A stretch of DNA of 17,202 nt, from positions 1 to 17,202 of the forward strand of contig JAEWGQ010000319.1 in NCBI GenBank assembly GCA_023388235.1, written 5' to 3'. Position numbers and translations under genes: made by a program. Within the stretch, counting starts at the first letter, position 1. The number at the start of each line of letters is the position of its first letter. Below are positions 6,990 through 14,535 of this stretch, piece by piece. The stretch comes from Actinomycetes bacterium (lineage in GTDB: Bacteria > Actinomycetota > Actinomycetes > Actinomycetales > Cellulomonadaceae). The notes under the pieces were generated by a model, which had not been told where the DNA came from, ran no database searches, and was given only the letters and a program-made list of their open reading frames with translations.

Positions 6990-8915
6990 TCAGACCGCCG
7001 CGCCCGCCCGGTAGCCGGCGAGCACCGCGTCGCCGACCTTGCCCGGCTGCACGCAGTCGCCGACGACGTGCGCCGGGACGGTCGCCGTCAGGGCGTCGGG
7101 CAGGTCCCGGTCGGGGCGGACGCCGAACGCGAGCAGGGCCGTGTCGGCGCCGAGGTCCACCGCGCCGTCCGGTCCGGTGCACCGCACCAGCCCGTCCTCG
7201 ATCGCGGTCACGCGGTGCCCGGTCAGCAGCCGGACCCCGGACTCGTGCAGCCGGCGCAGCAGGGCCACCCGGTTGTGCACGACCATGTCGCCGCCGACCG
7301 CGGCGGACATCTCGACGACCGTCACCTCGTGCCCGGCCTGCGCGAGCTCCAGCGCCGCGTCGGCGCCGGACAGCCCGCCGCCGCAGACGACGACGCGGCG
7401 CCCGACGGCGGTCCCGGTGTGGAAGTCGAGGACGTGCACCGCGGTGGGGCCGTCGACGCCCGGGATCGCCGGCGCCCACGGGGTGGAGCCCGTGGCGACG
7501 ACCACGGCGTCGGCGCCGGTGATCTCCGGCCCCTCGGCGGCGACCTCGTGGCTCAGGTGCACCCGCACCCCGAGGCGCTCGAGCTCCTGCTCCCACCAGC
7601 CGACCATCTTGTGCAGCTCCCGCTTGAAGTCCGGGGTGGCGGCCGGCTCGAGCACCCCGCCCAGGCGGGTGCCGCGCTCGTAGACGTCGACGGCGTGCCC
7701 GCGCTCGGCGGCGACGCGCGCGGCCTCCAGCCCGGCCGGGCCGGCGCCCACGACCGTGACGCGGCGCGGCTCGGGGGCGGGCAGCAGCACCCGGGTCATC
7801 TCGTGCCCCGCCTCGGGGTTGACGGAGCACTCCACCGGCTTGCCCGCGACGACGTTGCCGATGCAGAGCTGGTTGCAGCGGATGCACGGGCGCACCGCCT
7901 CCGGCCGGCCCGCGGCGACCTTGCGCACGAGGTCCGGGTCGGCGATCACCATGCGGCCGAACCCGACGAAGTCGGCGACGCCGTCCGCGAGGGCCTGCTC
8001 CGCCAGGTCGGGGGTGAGGTTGCCGTTGACCGCGACGGGGATGCGCAGGACCGGCTTCACCGCCGCGGCGTCCGGCAGGTAGACGCCGTCGCCGAGGTAG
8101 TAGGACGGGAAGGACCAGTCGATGGCCTCGTACGCGCCGGCGTCGACCAGCAGCACGTCGAGCCCGGCGTCCTGCAGGACGACCGCCAGCTCGCGCGCCT
8201 CGGCCTCGGTGCGGCCGCCGGGGAACTGGTGGCGGACGGTGATCCGCATGGACAGCGGGAAGTCCGGCCCGGCCTCCTCGCGGACGATCCGGATCATCTC
8301 GGTGGCGAACGTCGCGCGGCCCCGCACGTCGCCGCCGAACCGGTCGGTCCGGGTGTTCCAGGCGGCGGTGAGGAACTGGTCGGTCAGGTAGCCGGTGTGG
8401 CCGTGCAGGTCGATCGCGTCGAACCCGGCGTCCAGCGCGCGCCGGGTCGCGGCGCGGAACCGGTCGAGGACGTCCTCGACCTGCTCGGTGCTGAGCTCGC
8501 GGCAGCGCACGGACGGGTCGGTGAGCGACGGGCAGGCGGAGGCCGACCACGGCGCGCCGCCGTCGGGCCCGGCCGGCATGATCCGGCCGAAGCCGGGGGT
8601 GAGGTTGGCGGCGATCAGGCCGCCCGCGCGGTGCACCTCGGCGACGGCCGCGCGCAGGGGGGCGACGTGCCGGTCGGCGGTGAGGCTGATGGTCGAGCCG
8701 GTCGGCGGGTCGTAGACGTCCTGGGTCTGGATCGACTCCGTGATGAGCAGGCCGGTGCCGCCGCGGGCGCGGGCCACCAGGTAGGCGACGCCGGCCTCGG
8801 AGATCGTGCCGTCGGCGTGGGCGGTGTGCGTGCCCATCGGGGGCATGTAGGTGCGGTTGGGGAGCTCGAGCGACCCCCAGCGGGCGGGTTCGAGCATGCG
8901 GGGGTGACGTGCCAC
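6990..8915 (-). CDS. FMN/FAD/4Fe-4S flavin oxidoreductase, DCR type
   Basis: A 641-residue enzyme with the layout of 2,4-dienoyl-CoA reductase (FadH) and related NAD(P)H:flavin oxidoreductases. An Old Yellow Enzyme TIM barrel (about 7-335) has DLHGHTGYLTDQFL (Tyr176 matching the family's catalytic Tyr) and NTRTDRFGGDVRGRATF. Four cysteines follow at about 344, 347, 351 and 363 (C-x2-C-x3-C-x11-C) for a 4Fe-4S cluster. Then come an FAD-binding VVGAGPAGLEAA (about 386) and a second nucleotide-binding VVCGGGLSGADAALE (about 509) for NAD(P)H. It probably reduces an activated C=C bond; the substrate may be an unsaturated acyl-CoA, enone, bile-acid-like compound or other molecule. I chose the GTG at 8915 (GGAG 5 nt upstream); the ATG at 8897 is the alternative. 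It is divergent from a TetR gene with a strong palindrome between. Confidence 0.87.
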   Translation of the reverse strand: MARHPRMLEPARWGSLELPNRTYMPPMGTHTAHADGTISEAGVAYLVARARGGTGLLITESIQTQDVYDPPTGSTISLTADRHVAPLRAAVAEVHRAGGLIAANLTPGFGRIMPAGPDGGAPWSASACPSLTDPSVRCRELSTEQVEDVLDRFRAATRRALDAGFDAIDLHGHTGYLTDQFLTAAWNTRTDRFGGDVRGRATFATEMIRIVREEAGPDFPLSMRITVRHQFPGGRTEAEARELAVVLQDAGLDVLLVDAGAYEAIDWSFPSYYLGDGVYLPDAAAVKPVLRIPVAVNGNLTPDLAEQALADGVADFVGFGRMVIADPDLVRKVAAGRPEAVRPCIRCNQLCIGNVVAGKPVECSVNPEAGHEMTRVLLPAPEPRRVTVVGAGPAGLEAARVAAERGHAVDVYERGTRLGGVLEPAATPDFKRELHKMVGWWEQELERLGVRVHLSHEVAAEGPEITGADAVVVATGSTPWAPAIPGVDGPTAVHVLDFHTGTAVGRRVVVCGGGLSGADAALELAQAGHEVTVVEMSAAVGGDMVVHNRVALLRRLHESGVRLLTGHRVTAIEDGLVRCTGPDGAVDLGADTALLAFGVRPDRDLPDALTATVPAHVVGDCVQPGKVGDAVLAGYRAGAAV

Positions 8916-8939
8916 GGGGACTCCAGGGATCGGCCGGAC

Positions 8940-8963
8940 TAAGTGGGCATCAACGCCCACTTA
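8940..8963. promoter_or_regulatory. 9+9 bp operator palindrome, oxidoreductase/TetR
   Basis: Perfect 9-bp arms TAAGTGGGC (8940-8948) and GCCCACTTA (8955-8963) flank a 6-nt spacer. It is in the divergent region, 24 bp upstream of the oxidoreductase start. Size and symmetry are typical of a TetR-dimer operator. I could not place a convincing -35/-10 pair for the oxidoreductase beside it. Confidence 0.7.
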
Positions 8964-9012
8964 ACATCCAGTATCGGCAGGAGCCCCGGGTCGGCGCGCG
9001 GGATGTACGTCC

Positions 9013-9018
9013 TAGGAT
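9013..9018 (+). promoter_or_regulatory. candidate -10 of third tetR gene
   Basis: TAGGAT lies 8 bases before the GTG at 9027. It resembles the TAGGCT placed 6 bases before the ATG of the MFS-linked tetR. No clear -35 is visible. It suggests a leaderless or nearly leaderless transcript starting at about 9025-9027. Confidence 0.35.
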
Positions 9019-9026
9019 CGGGCGAC

Positions 9027-9647
9027 GTGGAGCCCTCGCCCGTCGCCGACGACAGCACGCCCGACGGCGCGCGCGACCGGCCGCGCGACAGCCCGCGCGT
9101 GCGGGCGCGGCGCAGCGACGCCCGCCGCAACCAGGCCGCCGTGGTGGACGCCGCCCAGCGCGTGTTCGCCGCGCAGGGACCGCACGCCCCGCTCGCCGCG
9201 ATCGCGCAGGAGGCGGGCGTGGGGCGGTCCACGCTGCAACGGCACTTCCCCGACCGGTACGCCCTCGCCGCGGCCGTCTACGACCGCAACCTCGACGCCG
9301 TCGAGCGGTACGCGGCCGCGCACGCGGACCGCCCCGGGCTGCTGGACGAGATGGTGCGCCGGATCGTCCGGGGCCAGCGCGGCGCCGCGGGGCTGTTCCC
9401 GCTGATGCGCGCGGTCCCGGAGGCCGCGGCCCAGGTCGACCGCCTCGGCGAGCGCCTGGCTGGGCTCCTCGCGCCGGCCGTCGAGGGCGCGCTCGCCCGC
9501 GGGGAGGTCGCGCCCGGCACGACGACGCGGGACGTGCAGCTCGTGCTGTCGATGGCCGAGGGGCTGCTCGTGTCCTACGACGGCGACGAGCGCGACGCGG
9601 CGCTCGACCGCGGGGTGGAGCTCGCCCTGCGCGGGCTGCGGGGCTGA
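9027..9647 (+). CDS. TetR-family repressor next to flavin oxidoreductase
   Basis: A 206-residue regulator. A polar tail (1-30) is followed by the helix-turn-helix (about 31-78: RRNQAAVVDAAQRVFAAQG, then AIAQEAGVGRSTLQRHFPDR) and a helical C-terminal domain of unknown ligand. Start choice is uncertain. GTG 9027 follows a TAGGAT -10-like element. An in-frame ATG at 9003 and GTG at 8943 exist, but the 8943 start lies inside the operator palindrome and would place the promoter within the coding region. It is divergent from the flavin oxidoreductase, which it probably represses, and it is 5 nt upstream of an esterase gene, so the two are probably cotranscribed. Confidence 0.84.
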   Translation: MEPSPVADDSTPDGARDRPRDSPRVRARRSDARRNQAAVVDAAQRVFAAQGPHAPLAAIAQEAGVGRSTLQRHFPDRYALAAAVYDRNLDAVERYAAAHADRPGLLDEMVRRIVRGQRGAAGLFPLMRAVPEAAAQVDRLGERLAGLLAPAVEGALARGEVAPGTTTRDVQLVLSMAEGLLVSYDGDERDAALDRGVELALRGLRG

Positions 9648-9652
9648 GCGCC

Positions 9653-10603
9653 GTGCCGCACCGGGCCCCCGCCGTGCGCACGGCGCTCGCGGTGCTCGCG
9701 GCGCTCGCCGCCCTCGTGCTCGCGGTGCTGACGGCGTGCGCGCCCCCGGGGCCGTCCCCGGACGGTTCCCCGGCCGCCGCCGGGTCCCGCGCCCCGTCCG
9801 GCGCCCCGTCCCGCACCCCGGCCGGGGGCGGCGGCGCGCTGCCCGTCGGCTCGTCCACGCAGGAGGTCACGGTGGACGGCACCACCCGCTCCTACCGGGT
9901 GCACCGCCCGGCGGGCCTCGACGGGCCGGCGCCGCTCGTCCTGTTCTTCCACGGGTACGGCGGCAGCGCCGCGCAGGCCGAGGCGGACTACGGGTGGGAC
10001 GCGCTCGCGGACGAGCAGGGCGCGGTGGTCGCCTACGCCGACGGCGTCGGGAAGAGCTTCGCCGCGGGCACCTGCTGCGGCGCCGCGGCCGAGGCGGGCG
10101 TGGACGACGTCGCCGCCGCCCTCGCGGTCGTGGCCGACGTCGAGCAGCGGGTGGCGATCGACCCCGCGCGCCGGTTCGCCGCCGGGTTCTCGAACGGCGC
10201 CGCGATGACCTACCGGCTGGCGTGCGAGACGGACGTGTTCGCCGCGTTCGGCCCGGTGGGCGGCGGCGAGCTGGTCGGGTGCGCGGACGCCGCGCCCGCC
10301 TCGGTGCTGCACGTGCACGGCGCCCGGGACGCGGTGGTGCCGGTGGGCGGCGACCCCGACGGCAGCGGCATGGGGCACCCGCCCGTCGAGCAGACGGTCG
10401 CCGGGTGGCGGGAGCGCCTCGGCTGCGCGCCGCCGGTCACCACGGACGAGGACCGCGTCGTGACCTCGCGGGCCACCTGCCCCGGCGGGCGCGAGGTCAC
10501 GCTCGTCGTCGCCGACGTGCTCGAGCACACCTGGCCGACCGCGGCGTCCGGCGTGGACGCGACCCGCGCGCTCTGGGGGTTCTTCGCGGCCCACGGCCGC
10601 TGA
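9653..10603 (+). CDS. PHB-depolymerase/feruloyl-esterase-like lipoprotein
   Basis: A 316-residue secreted alpha/beta-hydrolase, LpqC-like. The N-terminus has a basic start, a long hydrophobic stretch and the lipobox LTAC with Cys29, so it is probably a membrane-anchored lipoprotein. A Pro/Ser/Gly linker (30-66) follows. Catalytic features are the oxyanion loop LFFHGYGGS, nucleophile Ser180 in GFSNG, Asp226 in RDAVVP and His292 in LEHTWP. CCGAAAEAGVDDVAA is a family signature of Esterase_PHB proteins. Likely substrates are polyester, feruloyl or acetyl esters outside the cell, not determined by sequence. GTG 9653 is 5 nt after the tetR stop; GTG 9674 is an alternative. The Shine-Dalgarno is weak, consistent with coupling to the upstream gene. 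Confidence 0.85.
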   Translation: MPHRAPAVRTALAVLAALAALVLAVLTACAPPGPSPDGSPAAAGSRAPSGAPSRTPAGGGGALPVGSSTQEVTVDGTTRSYRVHRPAGLDGPAPLVLFFHGYGGSAAQAEADYGWDALADEQGAVVAYADGVGKSFAAGTCCGAAAEAGVDDVAAALAVVADVEQRVAIDPARRFAAGFSNGAAMTYRLACETDVFAAFGPVGGGELVGCADAAPASVLHVHGARDAVVPVGGDPDGSGMGHPPVEQTVAGWRERLGCAPPVTTDEDRVVTSRATCPGGREVTLVVADVLEHTWPTAASGVDATRALWGFFAAHGR

Positions 10604-10610
10604 CGTCCCG

Positions 10611-10705
10611 GCCGGGCCGGGCCGGGCCGGGCCGGGCTGCGCTGCGCCGCGCCGCGTCGTCCCGCGTCGCACCGCGTCGTCCCGCGTCGCACCGCGTCGT
10701 CGGGT
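10611..10705. repeat. GC-rich minisatellite, 5/10/20-bp periods
   Basis: Five GCCGG pentamers (10611-10635) are followed by two GCTGC (10636-10645) and two GCCGC (10646-10655). Alternating 10-mers GTCGTCCCGC and GTCGCACCGC follow (10656-10695), giving a 20-bp period, with a degraded unit to 10705. It sits in the 185-nt gap between the convergent esterase and yjfF genes; no convincing gene overlaps it. The GGCCCGGCC-like runs can fold and may help terminate transcription. Confidence 0.8.
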
Positions 10706-10788
10706 GCCGCCCCGTCGCGCGCCGCACCCCCGTCCCGCGCCGCACCCCGCTGCCGCCGGTCCCCCTGCGCCCGGCGGCAGCGCCCGGC

Positions 10789-11838
10789 CTACCGCCGCCG
10801 CGTGACGATGAGCCGCTGCAGCATCACGAACAGCAGCAGCACCGCGCCGATGAACACCCGCGTCCACCAGGAGTCGAGGCCCTCGCGGGCGATCAGCACC
10901 TGGATCAGCCCGTACACGAGCACGCCGGCCCCGGTGCCGAGCACGAACCCGACGCCGCCGGACAGCAGCGTCCCGCCGATGACGACGGCCGCGATCGCGT
11001 CCAGCTCCATGCCGATGCCGGTGAGGTTGTAGCCGGACTTCGTGTACAGGGCGAACAGGATGCCGGCGATGCCCGCGCACGTGCCGCTGATGACGTACAC
11101 CCACACGCGGGTCCGGGCCGGGCGCAGGCCCATGAGGCTGACGGCCACGCCGCGGTCGCTGGCGCCGAGCCCGTACACCGACCGCCCGAACCGCGTGTAG
11201 TGCAGCAGGAACACCGCCACGAGCAGCACCGCGACGGCGATGAGCATGCTCGCGTTGATCCGCCACAGGGACCGGCCCTCGCCGAACGTCAGGCTCCACG
11301 ACGCGAGCGACGCGAACCCCTCGTCCTTGATGGCCAGCGAGTTGGTGCTGACGACGTTCGCCAGGCCCCGCGCCAGGAACATCACGGCGAGCGAGGCGAT
11401 GAACGGTTGGATGTCGAACACCTGCACCAGCACGCCGATCAGCAGGCCGCACGCGGTCCCGATCAGCACCCCGACGGCGAGGACGACCGGCAGCGGCAGC
11501 CCGAGCAGGAACAGCTTCGCGACCACCAGGCCGACCAGCGCGACGACCGCGCCGACCGACAGGTCGATGCCGCCGGTGAGGATCACGAACGTCATGCCGA
11601 CGGCCAGCACCAGCAGGTAGGAGTTGTCGACCATGAGGTTCGACAGCAGCTTCATGCTGATGAAGTCGGACCGGGAGGTGCTGTACCGGCTCTGCCCGAT
11701 GCCGAGCATGAGCGCGAGGGTGAGCACGGTGCCGAGCACCGGCAGGAACCGCCGGTCGAGGCGGCTCAGCGCCCCGAGCGCGCGGCGCGCGGGCCGGACG
11801 GGTGCGGGGGCCGGGGCCTCGGTGAGCTGGCCGGTCAT
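10789..11838 (-). CDS. yjfF: furanose-type sugar ABC permease, YjfF-like
   Basis: A 349-residue inner-membrane permease of the BPD_transp_2 (ribose/galactofuranose CUT2) family, last gene of the ytfQRT-yjfF set. After an N-terminal cytoplasmic tail of about 30 residues come eight or more hydrophobic segments. Family motifs are TGGIDLSVGA (about 87-96), DIQPFIASLAVMFLARGLA, and ELDAIAAVVIGGTLLSGGVG near the C-terminus. With YtfT it would form the heterodimeric channel powered by YtfR and fed by YtfQ. Its ATG overlaps the ytfT stop as ATGA (11835-11838), so translation is probably coupled. The sequence around the GGIDLSVG motif is identical to that of ytfT over 29 bp, a trace of their paralogy. 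In E. coli the substrate is galactofuranose; related systems take arabinose or fructose, so the substrate here is open. Confidence 0.88.
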   Translation of the reverse strand: MTGQLTEAPAPAPVRPARRALGALSRLDRRFLPVLGTVLTLALMLGIGQSRYSTSRSDFISMKLLSNLMVDNSYLLVLAVGMTFVILTGGIDLSVGAVVALVGLVVAKLFLLGLPLPVVLAVGVLIGTACGLLIGVLVQVFDIQPFIASLAVMFLARGLANVVSTNSLAIKDEGFASLASWSLTFGEGRSLWRINASMLIAVAVLLVAVFLLHYTRFGRSVYGLGASDRGVAVSLMGLRPARTRVWVYVISGTCAGIAGILFALYTKSGYNLTGIGMELDAIAAVVIGGTLLSGGVGFVLGTGAGVLVYGLIQVLIAREGLDSWWTRVFIGAVLLLFVMLQRLIVTRRR

Positions 11839-12917
11839 CGGACGACCTCCACGGGTCGGGGCCGGGCCGCCCGCACGCGGCGGGCGTCGAGCCGGGAGCG
11901 CAGGAACGGGGACGCCGCCACGCACACGGCGATGAGGACCACGGCCTTGAACAGCGGGGTGGTCTGCGAGGGCAGCTCGAAGATGATGACGGCGCGCTCG
12001 AGCGTGGACAGCAGCAGGGCGCCGGCCACCAGGCCGCCGAGGTTGAACCGCCCGCCGTCGAGCTTGGTGCCGCCGAGGACGACGACCATGATCGCGTCGA
12101 GCTCCTTGAGCAGGCCGATGTTGTTGGCGTCGGCCGCCATCGTCGGGGCGCCGTAGACGAGCCCGGCGAGCGCCGCGAGCACGCCGGCGATCACGTACAC
12201 GGTCCAGGTGGTCGACCGGGCGCGGACGCCCGCGAGCCGGCTGGCCTCGCCGTTGATGCCGATGGACTCCAGGAACATGCCGAGCGCGGTGCGCCGGACC
12301 AGCAGCGTGACGAGCACGAACACCACGGCCGCGATGATCACGGGGGTCGGCACGCCGAGCACGAAGCCCGAGCCGATCGACTTGAACGGCGGGCTGGTCA
12401 CGGTGGTGATCTGGCCCTGGGTGATGAGCATCGCGATGCCGCGGCCCGCCACCATGAGGATCATCGTCGCGATGAACGGCTGGATCCCGAGCGCCGCGAC
12501 CATGAACCCGTTGAAGGCGCCGACCACCACCCCGACGACCAGGCCGAGGGCGATCGCCACGGCCACGGTCGCGCCGGACCCGGGGTCGGGCGACCCGTCG
12601 AGGTAGGTGAGCGACACCGCCAGCGCGATCGCCATGACGGCGCCGACCGACAGGTCGATGCCGCCGGTGGCGATGACCAGGCACATGCCGAGGGCCAGCA
12701 GCAGCGGCGTCGCGCTGTTGCGCAGCAGGTCGATGAGCTGCCCGAACAGGTGCCCGTCGCGCAGCGTGACGTCGAGGAACCCGGGGCTCTTGAGCCCGCA
12801 CGCGATGAGCAGCACGAGCAGGGCCACGACGGGCCAGAGCATCCCGTGGTCCGCGACCCGGCGCAGCGCCTGCAGCGGCGCCGTCCGGGTGGCCGGGGCG
12901 GGGGTGGGGGCGGTCAT
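11835..12917 (-). CDS. ytfT: furanose-type sugar ABC permease, YtfT-like
   Basis: A 360-residue permease of the BPD_transp_2 family. Hydrophobic segments begin at about residue 28. TGGIDLSVGA lies at about 83-92, LGIQPFIATMILMVAGRGIA follows mid-protein, and LKELDAIMVVVLGGTKLDGG is the conserved cytoplasmic motif before the last helices. The basic tail (RSRLDARRVRAARPRPVEVVR region) ends the protein. Start ATG overlaps the ytfR stop (ATGA, 12914-12917) and its own stop overlaps the yjfF start in the same way, so the three genes form a tightly coupled block. It partners YjfF to form the transmembrane pore. Confidence 0.89.
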   Translation of the reverse strand: MTAPTPAPATRTAPLQALRRVADHGMLWPVVALLVLLIACGLKSPGFLDVTLRDGHLFGQLIDLLRNSATPLLLALGMCLVIATGGIDLSVGAVMAIALAVSLTYLDGSPDPGSGATVAVAIALGLVVGVVVGAFNGFMVAALGIQPFIATMILMVAGRGIAMLITQGQITTVTSPPFKSIGSGFVLGVPTPVIIAAVVFVLVTLLVRRTALGMFLESIGINGEASRLAGVRARSTTWTVYVIAGVLAALAGLVYGAPTMAADANNIGLLKELDAIMVVVLGGTKLDGGRFNLGGLVAGALLLSTLERAVIIFELPSQTTPLFKAVVLIAVCVAASPFLRSRLDARRVRAARPRPVEVVR

Positions 12918-14464
12918 GAGGCCTTCTCTCCCGTGCTCGCGATGGTCTCCAGCACCGTCTCGGAGCTGACCGTCTCGTCGTTCTCGATCTCGGCGACCTT
13001 CTGCCGGTCGCGCATCACGACGATGCGCTGGCTCAGGCGCAGCACCTCCTCCAGCTCGGAGGAGATGAACACCACCGACATCCCGTCGGCGGCGAGCTCG
13101 GTGACCAGGCGCTGGATCTCGGCCTTCGCCCCGATGTCGATGCCGCGGGTGGGCTCGTCGAGCACCAGCAGCCGGGGCGACGTCGCCAGCCAGCGGGCCA
13201 GCAGCACCTTCTGCTGGTTGCCGCCGGACAGGTTCTTGATGAGCGCGTTGGGGTTCGGCGGGTTGATGTTGAGCGCGACGATGTACTTCTGCACGAGCTC
13301 GTCGAGCTGCCGGCGGGGGACCCGGCGCAGCGTGCCGCGGCGGGCCTGCAGCGCGAGGGCGATGTTCTCCCGCACGGTCAGGTCGCCGATGATCCCCTCC
13401 TTCTTGCGGTCCTCGCTCGACAGGGCGATGCCGCGCTGGAGCGCCGCGAGCGGGGTGGCGAGCCGGGTGGGCACGCCCTGCACGGACAGCTCGCCGTGGT
13501 CGGGCCGGTCCGCGCCGGTCAGCAGCCGCGCCGCCTCGGTGCGCCCGGAGCCGAGCAGGCCCGCGAACCCGACGATCTCGCCCGCGTACAGGCTCACGTC
13601 GAACGGCTCGACGGCCCCGTTCTTGCCCAGGCCGACCCCGGTGAGGACGGGGGTCTCCTGGCCGGAGTGCGTGGTGGCGGCGCCGCGGGCGCGCTCCTCG
13701 ATGCCCGCCAGGTCCTCCTCCGCGCGGCCGATCATGTGCGAGATCAGGTCGCGGCGGCTGAGCTCGGCGGTGCGGAACTCGCCGACGAACCGGCCGTTGC
13801 GCAGCACGGTCATCCGGTCGGAGATCGCGTACACCTGCTCCAGGAAGTGCGAGACGAACAGGATCGCGACGCCGGACTCGCGCAGCTGCCGGATGACCCG
13901 GAACAGCTCGGCGACCTCCGCCTTGTCGAGCGACGAGGTCGGCTCGTCCAGGATGAGGACCTTCGCGTCGACGACCAGCGCCCGCGCGATCGCGCAGAGC
14001 TGCTGCACGGCGATGCTGTGGCTCGCGAGCTGCGAGCGGGGGTCGATGTCGAGGCTGAGCCGCTGCAGGGCGGCGCGGGCCTCGCGGCGGGTGGCGCGCC
14101 AGTCGATGAACGGCCCCCGGCGCACCTCGTGGCCGAGCATCACGTTCTCGGCCACCGTGAGGTTCGTGCAGAGGTTGACCTCCTGGTACACCGTGCTGAT
14201 GCCGGCGCGCTGGGCCTGGTCGGGACCGTCGAAGACGTGCTCCTCGCCGTCGACCTCGATGCCGCCGGAGTCCACGCGGTACACCCCGGTCAGCGCCTTG
14301 ATGAGCGTCGACTTGCCGGCGCCGTTCTCGCCCATGAGGGCGTGCACCTCGCCGGGGCGCAGCGCGAGGTCCACGCCGTCGAGGGCCTTGACGCCGGGGA
14401 ACGTGATGGTGATGCCGGTCATCCGCACGACCGGCGTGCCGTCGGGCGCACTCGCCTGGGACAT
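12914..14464 (-). CDS. ytfR: furanose-type sugar ABC ATPase, YtfR-like
   Basis: A 516-residue protein with two fused nucleotide-binding domains, as usual for CUT2 sugar importers. Domain 1: Walker A GENGAGKST (45-53), signature-like SIAVQQL (about 148), Walker B VLILDEPTSSLD (about 169-180), FVSHFL switch. Domain 2: degenerate Walker A GLLGSGRTE (about 301-309, no Lys), canonical signature LSGGNQQK (about 411-418), Walker B LLVLDEPTRGID (about 431-442). The reciprocal degeneracy is normal for the family and implies one main hydrolytic site. Many stretches agree with remembered E. coli YtfR, such as ENGAGKSTLIKALTGVY and SGGNQQKVLLARWL. ATG start with AGGAAGGA 5 nt upstream. A 71-nt gap with hairpins separates it from ytfQ. 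Confidence 0.92.
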   Translation of the reverse strand: MSQASAPDGTPVVRMTGITITFPGVKALDGVDLALRPGEVHALMGENGAGKSTLIKALTGVYRVDSGGIEVDGEEHVFDGPDQAQRAGISTVYQEVNLCTNLTVAENVMLGHEVRRGPFIDWRATRREARAALQRLSLDIDPRSQLASHSIAVQQLCAIARALVVDAKVLILDEPTSSLDKAEVAELFRVIRQLRESGVAILFVSHFLEQVYAISDRMTVLRNGRFVGEFRTAELSRRDLISHMIGRAEEDLAGIEERARGAATTHSGQETPVLTGVGLGKNGAVEPFDVSLYAGEIVGFAGLLGSGRTEAARLLTGADRPDHGELSVQGVPTRLATPLAALQRGIALSSEDRKKEGIIGDLTVRENIALALQARRGTLRRVPRRQLDELVQKYIVALNINPPNPNALIKNLSGGNQQKVLLARWLATSPRLLVLDEPTRGIDIGAKAEIQRLVTELAADGMSVVFISSELEEVLRLSQRIVVMRDRQKVAEIENDETVSSETVLETIASTGEKAS

Positions 14465-14480
14465 CGGTGTCCTTCCTGGT

Positions 14481-14528
14481 CCCGACCGTCGGTCGGGCGG
14501 GGTGGGGCCGGGACCGCCCACCCCGCCC
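14481..14528 (-). terminator. alternative hairpins between ytfQ and ytfR
   Basis: In the minus-strand RNA, the first hairpin (14528 to 14495) has a perfect 12-bp GC-rich stem (arms GGGCGGGGTGGG and CCCACCCCGCCC) with a 10-nt loop. A second hairpin (14497 to 14481) pairs CCCGACC with GGTCGGG around a 3-nt loop. They share bases 14495-14497, so they cannot both form fully. The structure begins 8 nt after the ytfQ stop and ends just before the ytfR Shine-Dalgarno. Partial terminator or 3'-end stabiliser raising binding-protein expression is the likely role, by inference. Confidence 0.6.
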
Positions 14529-14535
14529 GCCGGGG

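Noticed and set aside
8943..9026. GTG 8943 as the start of the third tetR gene
   Set aside because: It lies inside the operator palindrome and precedes the likely promoter; the encoded extension has no TetR-family resemblance.
11550..12669. A 29-bp identical stretch (11550-11578 and 12641-12669) as a mobile or regulatory repeat
   Set aside because: Both copies encode the conserved TGGIDLSVG motif of the paralogous permeases; shared ancestry and codon bias explain it.
13209..14022. Degenerate ABC motifs in ytfR as a sign of inactivation
   Set aside because: The weak first signature and Lys-less second Walker A are usual in CUT2 double ATPases such as YtfR and RbsA.
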